NCBI RefSeq assembly: GCF_018613715.1
Contig: NZ_JAGGPT010000013.1
Coordinates: 1 to 64,000 of the forward strand
Length of the DNA stretch: 64,000 bases
Direction: 5' to 3'
Source: Chryseobacterium sp. ISL-6
GTDB taxonomy: Bacteria; Bacteroidota; Bacteroidia; Flavobacteriales; Weeksellaceae
Shown here: piece after piece, positions 52,617 to 62,079 of the stretch
Numbering within the stretch: position 1 is the stretch's first letter
Layout of the letters: each line of letters begins with the position of its first letter
Program-made: the position numbers and the translations under genes
Notes under the pieces: model-generated
Told to the model about the DNA's origin: nothing
Databases searched by the model: none
What the model saw: only the letters and a program-made list of their open reading frames with translations

Positions 52617-54509
52617 TTATATCTTAGTAATTAAAATTTTAGAATTATCCATGTTTACTGTTTTTTTTCTGAATTTGATATAGTCATTATATTTCTCCTT
52701 TGGATACATTCCTTTGTTTACTCTAATGGTTCTTGTTACCGTTAGTGCTTCTCCGTTTTTTACAAAGTTTAGTTGATACGTTCCAAACTCGGAGGGTAAT
52801 TTTATATCGGCTGGAACTTCTTCTATTTTATAATTTTTAGGAATTTCAAAACTGATCTGGTAATCATCTTCAAAAGACTGCATTATTTCGAAAGGCAATT
52901 CCCTCTTTTCATCAGCTTTATAATTATTGTCTGAAAAAATAGGAACAGCCCTGAAAACCATACTATTTCCAGCATTTTTAGAATAATTATTTGCTTTAAA
53001 ATCAAGACTGTATTGTGCCACTGCATTTTCCCTATCGTTAATAAAATCTTTCATTTCAAGTTTTTCAAAATGTAAAAGACCCAATTGGTTTTTTATAGCC
53101 TCATTTTTTTCTTTTGGAGACAATGAACCGTACCTCAAAGCATAATCGTATTGATTACCCGTAAAGGCAAACTGCCCTAATCCGGTAATACTATTATCTT
53201 CGTTAAGTATAATCTTTAACGTTTGCTTTTCCTTATTTTTTTCAGCTGAATAAACAGGAGTATTTATAAGTTCTATTCCCTCTTTTTTAATGGAAAGCAC
53301 ATTACGATCTGTTGTATTATAACTTAAATGATTAAAAGCCATCTGTTGAGAAGTATTCTCTAACCAAATATTCCCTTTATCCGTTGGAACCATAAGAATA
53401 GCATGATTTCCTCCCATGGTAGGAAAATCAGGGTCAAAAGATACTTGTGAAGAACTTGAGTTAATTACTGAATAATAGGAAGGTATTCCGGCTACATCCA
53501 AAAGCGTTTTCATATAATTTGTAAGCCCCTTGCAATCACCATATCCTTTTCTCTGCACCTCATCTGGCATCATAGGCAGCCATCCTCCAATTCCTAGTCC
53601 CACAAAAATATATCTAGTCTTACTCTGCATATACTGATATATCTTTTTTACTTTTTCTTCTGTGGTTCCTGATAAATTTAATGATGCAATTTCAGCTTTA
53701 ATTTGTGGTGTGGAAACTGAAACAGGAGTTATTAAATTCTGATAATACCATATACCAAAATCTTTCCAGTTACTTAGACTCCCTTGTTTTCCCTCAAGAT
53801 TGAATTTTGCTAATGAAAAGCTCACTTTAGGTAATATTTTGATTGGTTTGGGAAGCATAAAAGCATCATCGATAGCGGGAACATTCATATAAGAATACAT
53901 TTTCCCTGTTCCACTCCCACTCTCTGTAACAGATGCATAATTATATGGAGATGGATATGTTTTTGTACGAAGTTCAATACCTGAATTATTTATTATTTTA
54001 AACTGACTGTCTTCTACTGAAGTATTGGTATTGGTAAATGGAACGAAGTCAGGAATGAAAATGGTATTTTCATTCGTTATCTGATAAGAAAATTCAATAG
54101 TATACGGATATTGTGTTGGAGTATAGGGTAATGCTAAATATCGACTATCAGAATAAAATACTCCCTGGGAATTATTTGCAAAATCTCCAAAATCTGATTT
54201 TGAATATGTTTTTACTTTTTTACCCGACTCATCATAAACGATTACTTTAACATCTGAAATGTGATCTCCTTTTTCATAAGGAATATAAGCTTGTGCTTTA
54301 GAATCACCATCTTTATTTAAAACAGTAGTCACAGTATTGATCTGATATTTGATCTCATCAATTTTCTCAATTTGAACAGTTGTATAATCTTTTCGAATAA
54401 CAACATTAGCATCTTTCTTCAGATTTTCAGGAATTGCCGACACAGGGTAATTCTGAGAGTAGTAAACAGAAGCTATACACACAGCTCCTACGGTCAGGAT
54501 TTTCATCAT
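52617..54509 (-). CDS. DUF3857 / transglutaminase-like protein, triad intact (unit A)
   Basis: A 630-residue exported protein (MMKILTVGAVCIASVYYSQN signal). DUF3857 domain (25-270), transglutaminase core with RKGYGDCKGLTNYMKTLL (Cys about 325), the His in GGNHAILMVPTDKGNIWLENTSQ, and a C-terminal DUF3858-like beta domain. It could be an active protease or transpeptidase, with a surface or periplasmic target; the substrate is unknown. First gene of unit A; the GNAA-type gene follows after two bases. Its central region is nearly identical to the 56555-58453 paralog, while the flanks differ more. Confidence 0.88.
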   Translation of the reverse strand: MMKILTVGAVCIASVYYSQNYPVSAIPENLKKDANVVIRKDYTTVQIEKIDEIKYQINTVTTVLNKDGDSKAQAYIPYEKGDHISDVKVIVYDESGKKVKTYSKSDFGDFANNSQGVFYSDSRYLALPYTPTQYPYTIEFSYQITNENTIFIPDFVPFTNTNTSVEDSQFKIINNSGIELRTKTYPSPYNYASVTESGSGTGKMYSYMNVPAIDDAFMLPKPIKILPKVSFSLAKFNLEGKQGSLSNWKDFGIWYYQNLITPVSVSTPQIKAEIASLNLSGTTEEKVKKIYQYMQSKTRYIFVGLGIGGWLPMMPDEVQRKGYGDCKGLTNYMKTLLDVAGIPSYYSVINSSSSQVSFDPDFPTMGGNHAILMVPTDKGNIWLENTSQQMAFNHLSYNTTDRNVLSIKKEGIELINTPVYSAEKNKEKQTLKIILNEDNSITGLGQFAFTGNQYDYALRYGSLSPKEKNEAIKNQLGLLHFEKLEMKDFINDRENAVAQYSLDFKANNYSKNAGNSMVFRAVPIFSDNNYKADEKRELPFEIMQSFEDDYQISFEIPKNYKIEEVPADIKLPSEFGTYQLNFVKNGEALTVTRTIRVNKGMYPKEKYNDYIKFRKKTVNMDNSKILITKI

Positions 54510-54526
54510 TGGTTACAAAAATTTAG

Positions 54527-54534
54527 CAAAAGTA
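54527..54534 (-). promoter_or_regulatory. -7 box of unit A
   Basis: Minus-strand TACTTTTG, 17 bases before the ATG at 54509, repeated identically at 58471-58478. Confidence 0.55.
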
Positions 54535-54575
54535 ACGAAATCTTAATAAATGTTAAAATTAAATTTCACGCACAA

Positions 54576-54604
54576 AAAAAGACTTCATTTCTGAAGTCTT
54601 TTAT
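54576..54604 (-). terminator. Terminator after unit B
   Basis: GACTTCA / TGAAGTC extended by A-T pairs (54577-54587 with 54592-54602) around TTTC, T tract on the minus strand. Confidence 0.8.
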
Positions 54605-54608
54605 GTTA

Positions 54609-56528
54609 TCAATTTTTAATTAGACTTATTACCTGACTTTCACTTTCAGAAATAATTTTCCACACTTGTTTAAAAAACGGATAATATTCTTTGGGATAAT
54701 TTTGACTTAAAACATCAACTTTAGATGTTACTATAAGTTTATTATTAAGCACCTCCATGTTATACAAGTAAGAGATTTCTTTATCATCTGTTGTAATTTT
54801 TCGTGGTTTTGGGATATCAGAAACTTTATATCCATCCGGGATATTTATTTCTACTCTCTTTTCTCTAGTAAAGGCTGAAATAAAGTCTATCTGATTTTTC
54901 CTTTCCTCTTTTTGATCAAATAATTCATTTCCTGTGTTAAGAAATAAAAGAGGATTTAATATAATTTTATTTCCAACAATATCCATTGAAGAGTTGCTTG
55001 TAAACTTCATTTGAGATTCAAAATCACCATTATCATATAATTTTGATTCTACATCTCTTAAACTCATCCCAAGCTCGGTTTTAAAAGATTGATTATATTT
55101 ATCTTTATTAATGTCATACTCATCATAAGATTTTATAGCATATAAGCCACTTTCTTTTTTTGAAAAAGTTCCATTAATTTCAGAATGTTCTGTATCTATA
55201 TTAGCTTTAATTATTAAATTCTTTTTACTAATATTTGTATTAGAAAATGATAAATGAGTTCCTTTATCTCTCTCCAATAGTACTCCGAAATCATTCCAAT
55301 CTCTTTCGGGTAAAATATTAACCTTTGAATTGAATGATGTAGCATCATAAAAATAAGTTTGTTCATTTATTTTAACTGATGCTAATACAAAATTTATATC
55401 ATTAAGGTTTGGGGAAAGAATGTTTAAAATTCCGTTATCAATTGTAGAAATTAATAAGGGGTTGGCATCTAATCCAGCATTTCTAAAAAGTGCAATTAAT
55501 AATAAATTAATATCTGCTGCGTTTCCAGATTTAGTTTTTACAACCTGTCTTAAATTTTGACTTGCAATAAATCCATATTCTTTATTCCACTTATAATTAG
55601 TCTTAACAAATTCAAAAATTTTATTAGCTCTTTCAAGTGGGTCGTAAAATGTTTTAATATTTTCAGGTATGATATCCTTGCTATTACCTTTTAAAAATCC
55701 CCCAAAATCATCATTATTATAAAGCCTATTTGCTACCTTATCCCAATTTTCAGCAGAATCATATGTAAAATATTTTGTTGAATATTTTTTTAATTCAGGT
55801 TTAATCTTAGCTCTATATCTTCCACTATCCTTTAGAAAAAGTTCACTTTGGGTTGATTTCATCTCTTTATATCCATACCTATAAACTTTATATGCTACTC
55901 CAAGATGATCTTCCATGACAGAAACTTCGTGAACAGGTTTTATATAAATACCTGTATTATTAAATAAATACGTCATAGAATCTGGATATTCAAGATTATA
56001 TTCTTCATAAACTACAGGAATATTATATTGCAGATAATATGTTAAATTAGTTCCATTATTTGTTTGTAATTTATAGTGATATTCGATAACAGATCCATCA
56101 AGAACATTGGGAATAGCTAATTTGTAAATTTTTAGCCCTTTAACAAGATTTTCTTTTAATTGATCTTTTTTGTTTATTGTTGTTTTTTCAACTTTATTAT
56201 TTGAATAGTTGTAAATATTCACTTCAAAATCAGAAAGATCTTCCTCCTTTGTTATTGGAATTTCAATGTTTAGCCATTCTTCTGAATTCTTTTTATCATA
56301 AATTTTTATTTTAGAAAAATACCTCTTTTCAATTTTAAGATTATCTGATATTTTATAACTAATGCTATTATAAAGTATTTCAGCTGGAGCATTTTTCTCT
56401 ATTGATGAATTTGATTTCTTTAAATCAGATTCATCAAATTTAGGATATGAGAGAAATGCATGATTCTGTGAAAAATATATATTTACAAAAAAAACAAGAA
56501 GTAAACTTAGTTTATTAATCGATTTCAT
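54609..56528 (-). CDS. DUF3857 / transglutaminase-like protein, catalytic Cys lost (unit B)
   Basis: A 639-residue exported protein (signal ending NIYFSQ) and the paralog of the 50683-52614 product: the same domain order and motifs, AKIKPELKKYSTKYFTYDSAENWDKVANRLYNNDDFG against the matching segment in unit A, and SGNAADINLLLIALFRNAGLDANPLLISTIDNG (about 330-360) where the catalytic Cys should be. TYFYDATSF retains the aspartate. This unit is more AT-rich and lysine-rich, and more diverged. Encoded 26 bases after its partner. Confidence 0.85.
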   Translation of the reverse strand: MKSINKLSLLLVFFVNIYFSQNHAFLSYPKFDESDLKKSNSSIEKNAPAEILYNSISYKISDNLKIEKRYFSKIKIYDKKNSEEWLNIEIPITKEEDLSDFEVNIYNYSNNKVEKTTINKKDQLKENLVKGLKIYKLAIPNVLDGSVIEYHYKLQTNNGTNLTYYLQYNIPVVYEEYNLEYPDSMTYLFNNTGIYIKPVHEVSVMEDHLGVAYKVYRYGYKEMKSTQSELFLKDSGRYRAKIKPELKKYSTKYFTYDSAENWDKVANRLYNNDDFGGFLKGNSKDIIPENIKTFYDPLERANKIFEFVKTNYKWNKEYGFIASQNLRQVVKTKSGNAADINLLLIALFRNAGLDANPLLISTIDNGILNILSPNLNDINFVLASVKINEQTYFYDATSFNSKVNILPERDWNDFGVLLERDKGTHLSFSNTNISKKNLIIKANIDTEHSEINGTFSKKESGLYAIKSYDEYDINKDKYNQSFKTELGMSLRDVESKLYDNGDFESQMKFTSNSSMDIVGNKIILNPLLFLNTGNELFDQKEERKNQIDFISAFTREKRVEINIPDGYKVSDIPKPRKITTDDKEISYLYNMEVLNNKLIVTSKVDVLSQNYPKEYYPFFKQVWKIISESESQVISLIKN

Positions 56529-56554
56529 AATTTTAAATTGAATAGTTGTTAAGC

Positions 56555-58453
56555 TTAAGATTTTTTAGACATTAAGATTTTTGAATTATCAGCATTAAGT
56601 ATTTTCTTTCTAAAGCTTATATAATCACTATATTTTTGTTTAGAATAAATTCCCTTATTTATTTGGATAAATCTTTTTACAACTAACTTATTATCTTGTT
56701 TTTCAAAAGAAATTTTGTAACTGCCGAATTCAGATGTTACACTACCATTTTGTGGTATCTCTTCAATATGAAAATTTAATGGCAGTTCATATATAATTTC
56801 ATACTCATCTTGATAAGAAAATTTATTTTCAAATGGTAATTGTCTATCAAGATCTTCATAAAAATAACCATCTTTAAAGATAGGTACAGCTCTGAAAATA
56901 TAACTATTTCCAACAGGTTTTAGGTAATTTGTAGCTTTAAAGTTCATATCAAAATCTATCATAGCCAAACTTCTGTCATTATGATAATCTTTCATCTCTA
57001 CATTTTCAAAATCCAATGTGGAAAATCTTTTCTTCATTGCCTCTATTTTCTCTTTCTCAGAAAGTAACATGTATATTAAATTAAAATCATATTGAGTTCC
57101 TTTATAAGAAAACTTTCCTGTTCCTGTAATTGTTTTGTCTGTATTCAATTGGATATTTAAAATCTGCTTTTCCTTATTCTCTTCCGCAGGATAGCTAGGA
57201 GTTTGCATAATTTCAATTCCATCCGGTTTTACAGTAAGTGCATTTCTATCAGTTGTACTAAAACTCAAATGATTAAAAGCCATTTGCTGTGACGTATTTT
57301 CTAACCAGATATTCCCTTTTTCAGTCGGAATAACTAAAATGACATGATTCCCTGCCATTTTTGGAAAATCTTTATCAAAGCTAATTGGTGAGGAATTTGA
57401 ATTAATTATAGAATAATATGATTTAATTCCAGCTTCATCTAAAAGTGTTTTCATATAATTGGTAAGACCTTTACAATCTCCATATCCTTTTCTTTGAACC
57501 TCATCAGGAAGCATTGGCTGCCAACCACCAATTCCTAAAGCAACAAAAATATATCTGGTCTTATTTTGCATGTATTGATATACTTTTTTCACCTTCTCTT
57601 CTGTAGTTCCAGATAAATTCAAGGAAGCTATCTCGGTCTTAATCTGCGGAGTGGAAACTGATACAGGAGTAAGTAAATTCTGATAATACCATATCCCGAA
57701 ATCTTTCCAAGATGAGATACTTCCCTGTTTTCCCTCTAGGTTAAATTTGTCCAGTGAAAAACTTACTTTAGGTAGTATACGTTGTGGATTTGGCACTGAC
57801 TCCTCATTGTTCATAGCTGGAATATTCCGGTAGGTATAGTCTTTATTATTAGTGCCTTCAGCCTTTACATTTACGGAAGCATAATTAAATAATGATTCAT
57901 AAATTTTTGAACGAAGATTAATTCCTGATTTATTTATAATACTATAGTCACTTTCTTCCAGAGATACATTATACTCGTAAAACGGTATATAGTCCGGAAT
58001 AAAAACTGTATTTTCATCTCTTAGCTGATAACTAAATTCCACGGTATATGGAAATTGTGGAGAGGTAAGTGGAAGAATCAACATTCGACTGTCTGAATAA
58101 AAAGTTCCTTGGGGATTTGCTGCTATATCTACAAAGTCACTTTTTGAATAATTTTTTATTTTATTTCCTTTTTCATCATATAAAATAACCTTTACATCAG
58201 ATACACTATCCCCCTTTTCATACATAATTTTAGGTATAGAATAATTAATAGCATCTTTGTTTAAGACGGTAATCGTCGATGATTTTTTATAAACAATATC
58301 ATCTATTTTATTAATCTCAACAACTGTACTTTCTTTTCTTATGACGACACTTGCGTTCTTTTTTAAATTTTCAGGAATTGTATTTACTGGATAGTTCTGT
58401 GAATTATACAATGAAGCTATACACACAGCTCCTACGGTCAGGATTTTCATCAT
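56555..58453 (-). CDS. DUF3857 / transglutaminase-like protein, triad intact (unit B)
   Basis: A 632-residue exported protein (MMKILTVGAVCIASLYNSQN). The transglutaminase core has RKGYGDCKGLTNYMKTLLDEAG (Cys about 326) and GNHVILVIPTEKGNIWLENTSQ with the His; DUF3857 precedes and a DUF3858-type domain follows. The stretch from about residue 230 to 390 is almost the same as in unit A, whereas the N-terminal domain differs by many substitutions, as expected from strong constraint on the catalytic core or from gene conversion. Start shared with unit A, including the leader. Confidence 0.88.
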   Translation of the reverse strand: MMKILTVGAVCIASLYNSQNYPVNTIPENLKKNASVVIRKESTVVEINKIDDIVYKKSSTITVLNKDAINYSIPKIMYEKGDSVSDVKVILYDEKGNKIKNYSKSDFVDIAANPQGTFYSDSRMLILPLTSPQFPYTVEFSYQLRDENTVFIPDYIPFYEYNVSLEESDYSIINKSGINLRSKIYESLFNYASVNVKAEGTNNKDYTYRNIPAMNNEESVPNPQRILPKVSFSLDKFNLEGKQGSISSWKDFGIWYYQNLLTPVSVSTPQIKTEIASLNLSGTTEEKVKKVYQYMQNKTRYIFVALGIGGWQPMLPDEVQRKGYGDCKGLTNYMKTLLDEAGIKSYYSIINSNSSPISFDKDFPKMAGNHVILVIPTEKGNIWLENTSQQMAFNHLSFSTTDRNALTVKPDGIEIMQTPSYPAEENKEKQILNIQLNTDKTITGTGKFSYKGTQYDFNLIYMLLSEKEKIEAMKKRFSTLDFENVEMKDYHNDRSLAMIDFDMNFKATNYLKPVGNSYIFRAVPIFKDGYFYEDLDRQLPFENKFSYQDEYEIIYELPLNFHIEEIPQNGSVTSEFGSYKISFEKQDNKLVVKRFIQINKGIYSKQKYSDYISFRKKILNADNSKILMSKKS

Positions 58454-58470
58454 TGGTTACAAAAATTTAG

Positions 58471-58478
58471 CAAAAGTA
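58471..58478 (-). promoter_or_regulatory. -7 box of unit B
   Basis: Minus-strand TACTTTTG, 17 bases before the ATG at 58453, same context as in unit A. Confidence 0.55.
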
Positions 58479-58517
58479 ACGAAATCTTAACAAATGTTAA
58501 AATTAAATTTCATGCAC

Positions 58518-58552
58518 AAAAAAAAGACCTCATTTCTGAAGTCTTTTTTTTG
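58518..58552 (-). terminator. Terminator after gyrB
   Basis: GACCTCA / TGAAGTC with a wobble, extended by A-T pairs (58521-58532 with 58537-58548), T tract on the minus strand; a near copy of the hairpin at 54576. Confidence 0.75.
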
Positions 58553-58573
58553 TTCTTATATTTTAAAAATTAA

Positions 58574-60508
58574 TTATACATCAATCTTAGCATATTTCGC
58601 ATTTTTCTCGATAAATTCTCTTCTTGGTGGAACCTCATCTCCCATCAACATTGAGAAAACACTGTCAGCTTCCACTGCATTATCAATCGTTACCTGCTTA
58701 AGAATTCTGTGTTCAGGGTTTAGAGTTGTTTCCCAAAGCTGTTCAGGATTCATTTCCCCAAGACCCTTGTAACGTTGTACCTCAACACCTTTTCCATCCG
58801 GAGACATATCTAAAGTAAATTCTTCACGCTCTTTTTCGTTATAAGCATATACTTTTTTGTTTCCTTTCTTTAGTAGATACAAAGGAGGTTGCGCAATATA
58901 TACATACCCATTCTCAATAAGCTCCTTCATAAAACGGAAAAAGAAGGTCAGAATTAAAGTAGAAATGTGAGAACCATCGATATCGGCATCGGTCATAATA
59001 ACTACTTTATGATATCTTAATTTAGCCATATTTAACGCCTTACTATCTTCTTCTGTTCCTACAGAAACTCCAAGGGCCGTATAAATATTTTTAATCTCCT
59101 CATTATCATATACCTTATGGAGCATGGACTTCTCCACGTTAAGGATTTTACCTCTCAATGGTAAAATAGCCTGGAAATGTCTGTCTCTACCCTGTTTTGC
59201 AGTTCCACCTGCGGAATCTCCCTCTACTAAGAAAAGTTCAGATTCTTCGGGACTTTTTGATGAACAGTCAGATAGTTTACCTGGAAGTCCAGATCCACCC
59301 ATAGGTGATTTTCTCTGAACCATTTCACGAGCTTTTTTGGCTGCCTGTCTAGCTTTTGCAGCTAAAACTACTTTCTGAACAATAATTTTCGCCTCATTAG
59401 GATTTTCTTCCAAAAAGTTGGTCAACATTTCCCCTACAATCTTATCAACAGCTCCAGAAACTTCAGAATTCCCTAATTTAGTTTTTGTCTGTCCTTCAAA
59501 CTGAGGCTCCATTACTTTTACTGAAATAATAGCCGTTAAACCTTCACGGAAGTCATCACCAGTAATTTCAACTTTTTCTTTTTGAGGAATACCCAGATCA
59601 TCAGCATATTTCTTCAAAGTTCTCGTCAAAGCACGTCTGAAACCTGCTAAGTGAGTCCCTCCTTCATGGGTATTGATATTATTAACATAAGAATGTAAAT
59701 TCTCATTAAATGATGTATTATAACGCATTGCCACTTCCACAGGGATACTGTCTCGCTCTCCTTCCATGAAAATTACGTGCTCCATGATAGCCTCACGGCT
59801 TCCATCGATAAATTCAACAAATTCTCTCAATCCTCCTTCAGAATGGAAAACTTCTGCAGGAAATGAACCATCTTCATTAGGGTTCCTTTCATCTATAAGA
59901 GTTATTGTAATTCCTCTATTAAGAAAAGAAAGTTCTCTTAATCTTGTAGCAAGGGTATCATAATTATAAACAAGTTCCTGGAAAATTGTACTATCCGGCT
60001 GAAAGAAAACTTCTGTTCCTCTTTCTGTCGTAACTCCAATTTCAGCAACATCGGCAAGTGCCTTTCCTTCTGAATATTTTTGTTGGTATATTTTACCGTT
60101 AAGGCTTACCGTAGCTACTAACAAAGTTGAAAGCGCATTTACACAAGAAACACCTACTCCGTGAAGTCCTCCGGATACTTTATAAGAATCTTTATCAAAT
60201 TTCCCTCCTGCCCCAATTTTGGTCATTACAACCTCTAAAGCGGATTTTTGTTCTTTTTCATGTAAATCTATGGGAATACCTCTACCATTATCTTTTACAG
60301 AAATACTCTCTCCTTTGTGGATGGTAACCAAGATGGTGTCACAGTATCCTGCCAACGCCTCGTCAATAGAGTTATCTACTACTTCATAAACCAAATGATG
60401 AAGACCTCTTACTCCTACATCACCAATGTACATTGAAGGACGCATACGAACGTGTTCCATTCCTTCCAATGCCTGAATACTACTAGCTGTATATTGTTTC
60501 TGACTCAT
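58574..60508 (-). CDS. gyrB: DNA gyrase subunit B
   Basis: A 644-residue ATPase subunit of gyrase. YTASSIQALEGMEHVRMRPSMYIGD opens the GHKL ATPase domain, with VVDNSIDEA (the ExxDN-type site) and GGLHGVGVSCVNALS; the TOPRIM domain carries LVEGDSAGGTAKQGRDR (about 421-437) and MTDADIDGSHI. The C-terminal QRYKGLGEMNPEQLWETTL is standard. The short length without an insert is typical of Bacteroidota GyrB. It is monocistronic, divergent from cydAB. Confidence 0.97.
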   Translation of the reverse strand: MSQKQYTASSIQALEGMEHVRMRPSMYIGDVGVRGLHHLVYEVVDNSIDEALAGYCDTILVTIHKGESISVKDNGRGIPIDLHEKEQKSALEVVMTKIGAGGKFDKDSYKVSGGLHGVGVSCVNALSTLLVATVSLNGKIYQQKYSEGKALADVAEIGVTTERGTEVFFQPDSTIFQELVYNYDTLATRLRELSFLNRGITITLIDERNPNEDGSFPAEVFHSEGGLREFVEFIDGSREAIMEHVIFMEGERDSIPVEVAMRYNTSFNENLHSYVNNINTHEGGTHLAGFRRALTRTLKKYADDLGIPQKEKVEITGDDFREGLTAIISVKVMEPQFEGQTKTKLGNSEVSGAVDKIVGEMLTNFLEENPNEAKIIVQKVVLAAKARQAAKKAREMVQRKSPMGGSGLPGKLSDCSSKSPEESELFLVEGDSAGGTAKQGRDRHFQAILPLRGKILNVEKSMLHKVYDNEEIKNIYTALGVSVGTEEDSKALNMAKLRYHKVVIMTDADIDGSHISTLILTFFFRFMKELIENGYVYIAQPPLYLLKKGNKKVYAYNEKEREEFTLDMSPDGKGVEVQRYKGLGEMNPEQLWETTLNPEHRILKQVTIDNAVEADSVFSMLMGDEVPPRREFIEKNAKYAKIDV

Positions 60509-60597
60509 ATAAAATTATTAAATCTTGCTAAGCGCAATGACCTACAAATATCGTGATTTTTTTCGAAATATGAAAGTTAAAATATGTCAAAAAAGAC

Positions 60598-60630
60598 AGA
60601 GCTTTCAATGGTAAAGAAGGCTCTTTTTTT
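60598..60630 (+). terminator. Plus-strand terminator-like hairpin upstream of cydA
   Basis: AGAGCTTTC (60598-60606) pairs with GAAGGCTCT (60616-60624; one wobble) around a 9-base loop and is followed by seven T. It lies between the divergent gyrB and cydA genes, where no upstream plus-strand gene needs it, so it could attenuate the cydA leader. Confidence 0.6.
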
Positions 60631-60735
60631 CTTAAAAATAACAAAGTTATCACGTATTTCAACAATATCAACTGTTTTAAATCATATGCTCTTCTATAAT
60701 TAATGCTTAAATTTATTTACTCAAAAATTGATATT

Positions 60736-62079
60736 ATGGACGATTTCATTGCCGCTCGTGCCCAAATGGCCATGTCCCTTGGCTTCCACATTATTTTCTC
60801 ATGCGTGGGTATGGTGATGCCTTTTTTAATGGCTTTTGCCCACTGGAAATACCTTAAGACCAAAAATGAAGTCTACAAAGGTCTCACTAAAGCCTGGAGT
60901 AAAGGGGTAGCTATTTTATTTGCGACTGGTGCTGTTTCCGGAACTATGCTTTCTTTTGAGTTAGGACTTCTGTGGCCACAATTTATGAAACATGCAGGAC
61001 CCATTTTCGGAATGCCTTTTTCCCTCGAAGGAACGGCATTTTTTATTGAAGCAATAGCTATTGGATTTTTTCTATATGGATGGGATAAATTCAATAAATG
61101 GTTTCATTGGTTTTGTGGCTTTTTAGTAGGTTTAAGTGGTTTGGCTTCTGGAATTTTAGTTGTGGCCGCTAACGCATGGATGAACTCTCCGGCAGGTTTT
61201 GATTATATCAACGGACAATATTTAAATATAGACCCTATAAAAGCCATGTTCAACGAAGCCTGGTTTCCGCAGGCACTTCATATGACAGTTGCTGCTTTTT
61301 GTGCTACCGGATTCGCCGTTGCGGGTGTACATGCTTTTTTAATCATGAGAAAGAGAAATGTAGAGTTCCATACCAAAGCATTTAAAATTGCTGCCGGTTT
61401 CGCCTTGATCGGTGCTTTTGGCGCTCCTTTAAGTGGTGATATTGCCGCTAAATCTGTAGCGAAAAGACAACCTATTAAATTGGCTGCAATGGAAGCACAT
61501 TTTGAGACAGAAAAAGGAGCTGCATTTGTAATTGGTGGTATCCCTGATGAAAAGAAGGGCGAAATAAAATATGCTTTAAAGATCCCAAAAGTATTAAGTT
61601 TTCTGGTAAGCAATGATTTCAATGCTGAAGTAAAAGGATTAAATGATTTTCCTAGAGATGAGTGGCCACCAGTTGCTGTTGTACATTATTCTTTTCAGAT
61701 CATGATCTTTTTTGGTGTTGTTATGATATGTATTGGTATCCTTTATGTTTATTCCCTATTTTTCAAAAAAGAATGGCTGAGTAAAAATTGGTTTCTTAAG
61801 ACTTTTCTCATTGCTACTCCTTTCGGTTATATTGCTTTAGAAGCAGGATGGACAGTTACTGAAGTCGGTAGGCAACCCTGGATCATCTATGGGATCATGC
61901 GAACCGTTGATGCTGTAACTCCAATGCCGGGAATCCAGTATTCATTCTATTTTTTCACAGCAATTTTCGTTTCCTTATCATTGATCTTAATTTTTCTTTT
62001 AAAAAGACAGATCCAAATGGTACCGAAACTTTACGACCCTACAGATACTCAGTTTAATTCTAAAAATACGAAATCATGA
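60736..62079 (+). CDS. cydA: Cytochrome bd oxidase subunit I
   Basis: A 447-residue inner membrane subunit carrying haems b558, b595 and d. FIAARAQMAMSLGFHIIFSCVGM has the haem-ligand His of the first helix, GTAFFIEAIAIGFFLYGWDKF is the haem-binding region, and ALEAGWTVTEVGRQPWIIYG gives the GRQPW motif. The Q loop is short compared with the E. coli enzyme (522 residues). It oxidises menaquinol and reduces oxygen to water with high affinity. The frame opens at 60703, but MDDFIAARAQ at 60736 is the family start. Overlaps cydB by four bases. Confidence 0.95.
   Translation: MDDFIAARAQMAMSLGFHIIFSCVGMVMPFLMAFAHWKYLKTKNEVYKGLTKAWSKGVAILFATGAVSGTMLSFELGLLWPQFMKHAGPIFGMPFSLEGTAFFIEAIAIGFFLYGWDKFNKWFHWFCGFLVGLSGLASGILVVAANAWMNSPAGFDYINGQYLNIDPIKAMFNEAWFPQALHMTVAAFCATGFAVAGVHAFLIMRKRNVEFHTKAFKIAAGFALIGAFGAPLSGDIAAKSVAKRQPIKLAAMEAHFETEKGAAFVIGGIPDEKKGEIKYALKIPKVLSFLVSNDFNAEVKGLNDFPRDEWPPVAVVHYSFQIMIFFGVVMICIGILYVYSLFFKKEWLSKNWFLKTFLIATPFGYIALEAGWTVTEVGRQPWIIYGIMRTVDAVTPMPGIQYSFYFFTAIFVSLSLILIFLLKRQIQMVPKLYDPTDTQFNSKNTKS

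Larger units (their letters stand above)
50651..58552 (-). repeat. Tandem duplication of a two-gene DUF3857 module
   Basis: Two units (about 3.94 kb apart, measured between their -7 boxes at 54527 and 58471) hold the same gene order: a GDCKG-type then a GNAA-type DUF3857 protein. Their upstream segments are almost base-for-base alike: the sequence beginning GGTTACAAAAATTTAGC, the TACTTTTG box and the hairpin GACTTCATTTC...GAAGTC occur at 54511-54604 and again at 58455-58552. Because the hairpin also serves as the gyrB terminator in the right-hand copy, the duplicated unit extended into the gyrB 3' flank. Confidence 0.9.

Noticed and set aside
58494..58772. 92-residue plus-strand ORF
   Set aside because: Antisense to the gyrB 3' end and covers the terminator; the similar 54372-54623 ORF is antisense to the duplicated leader and is a by-product of the duplication.
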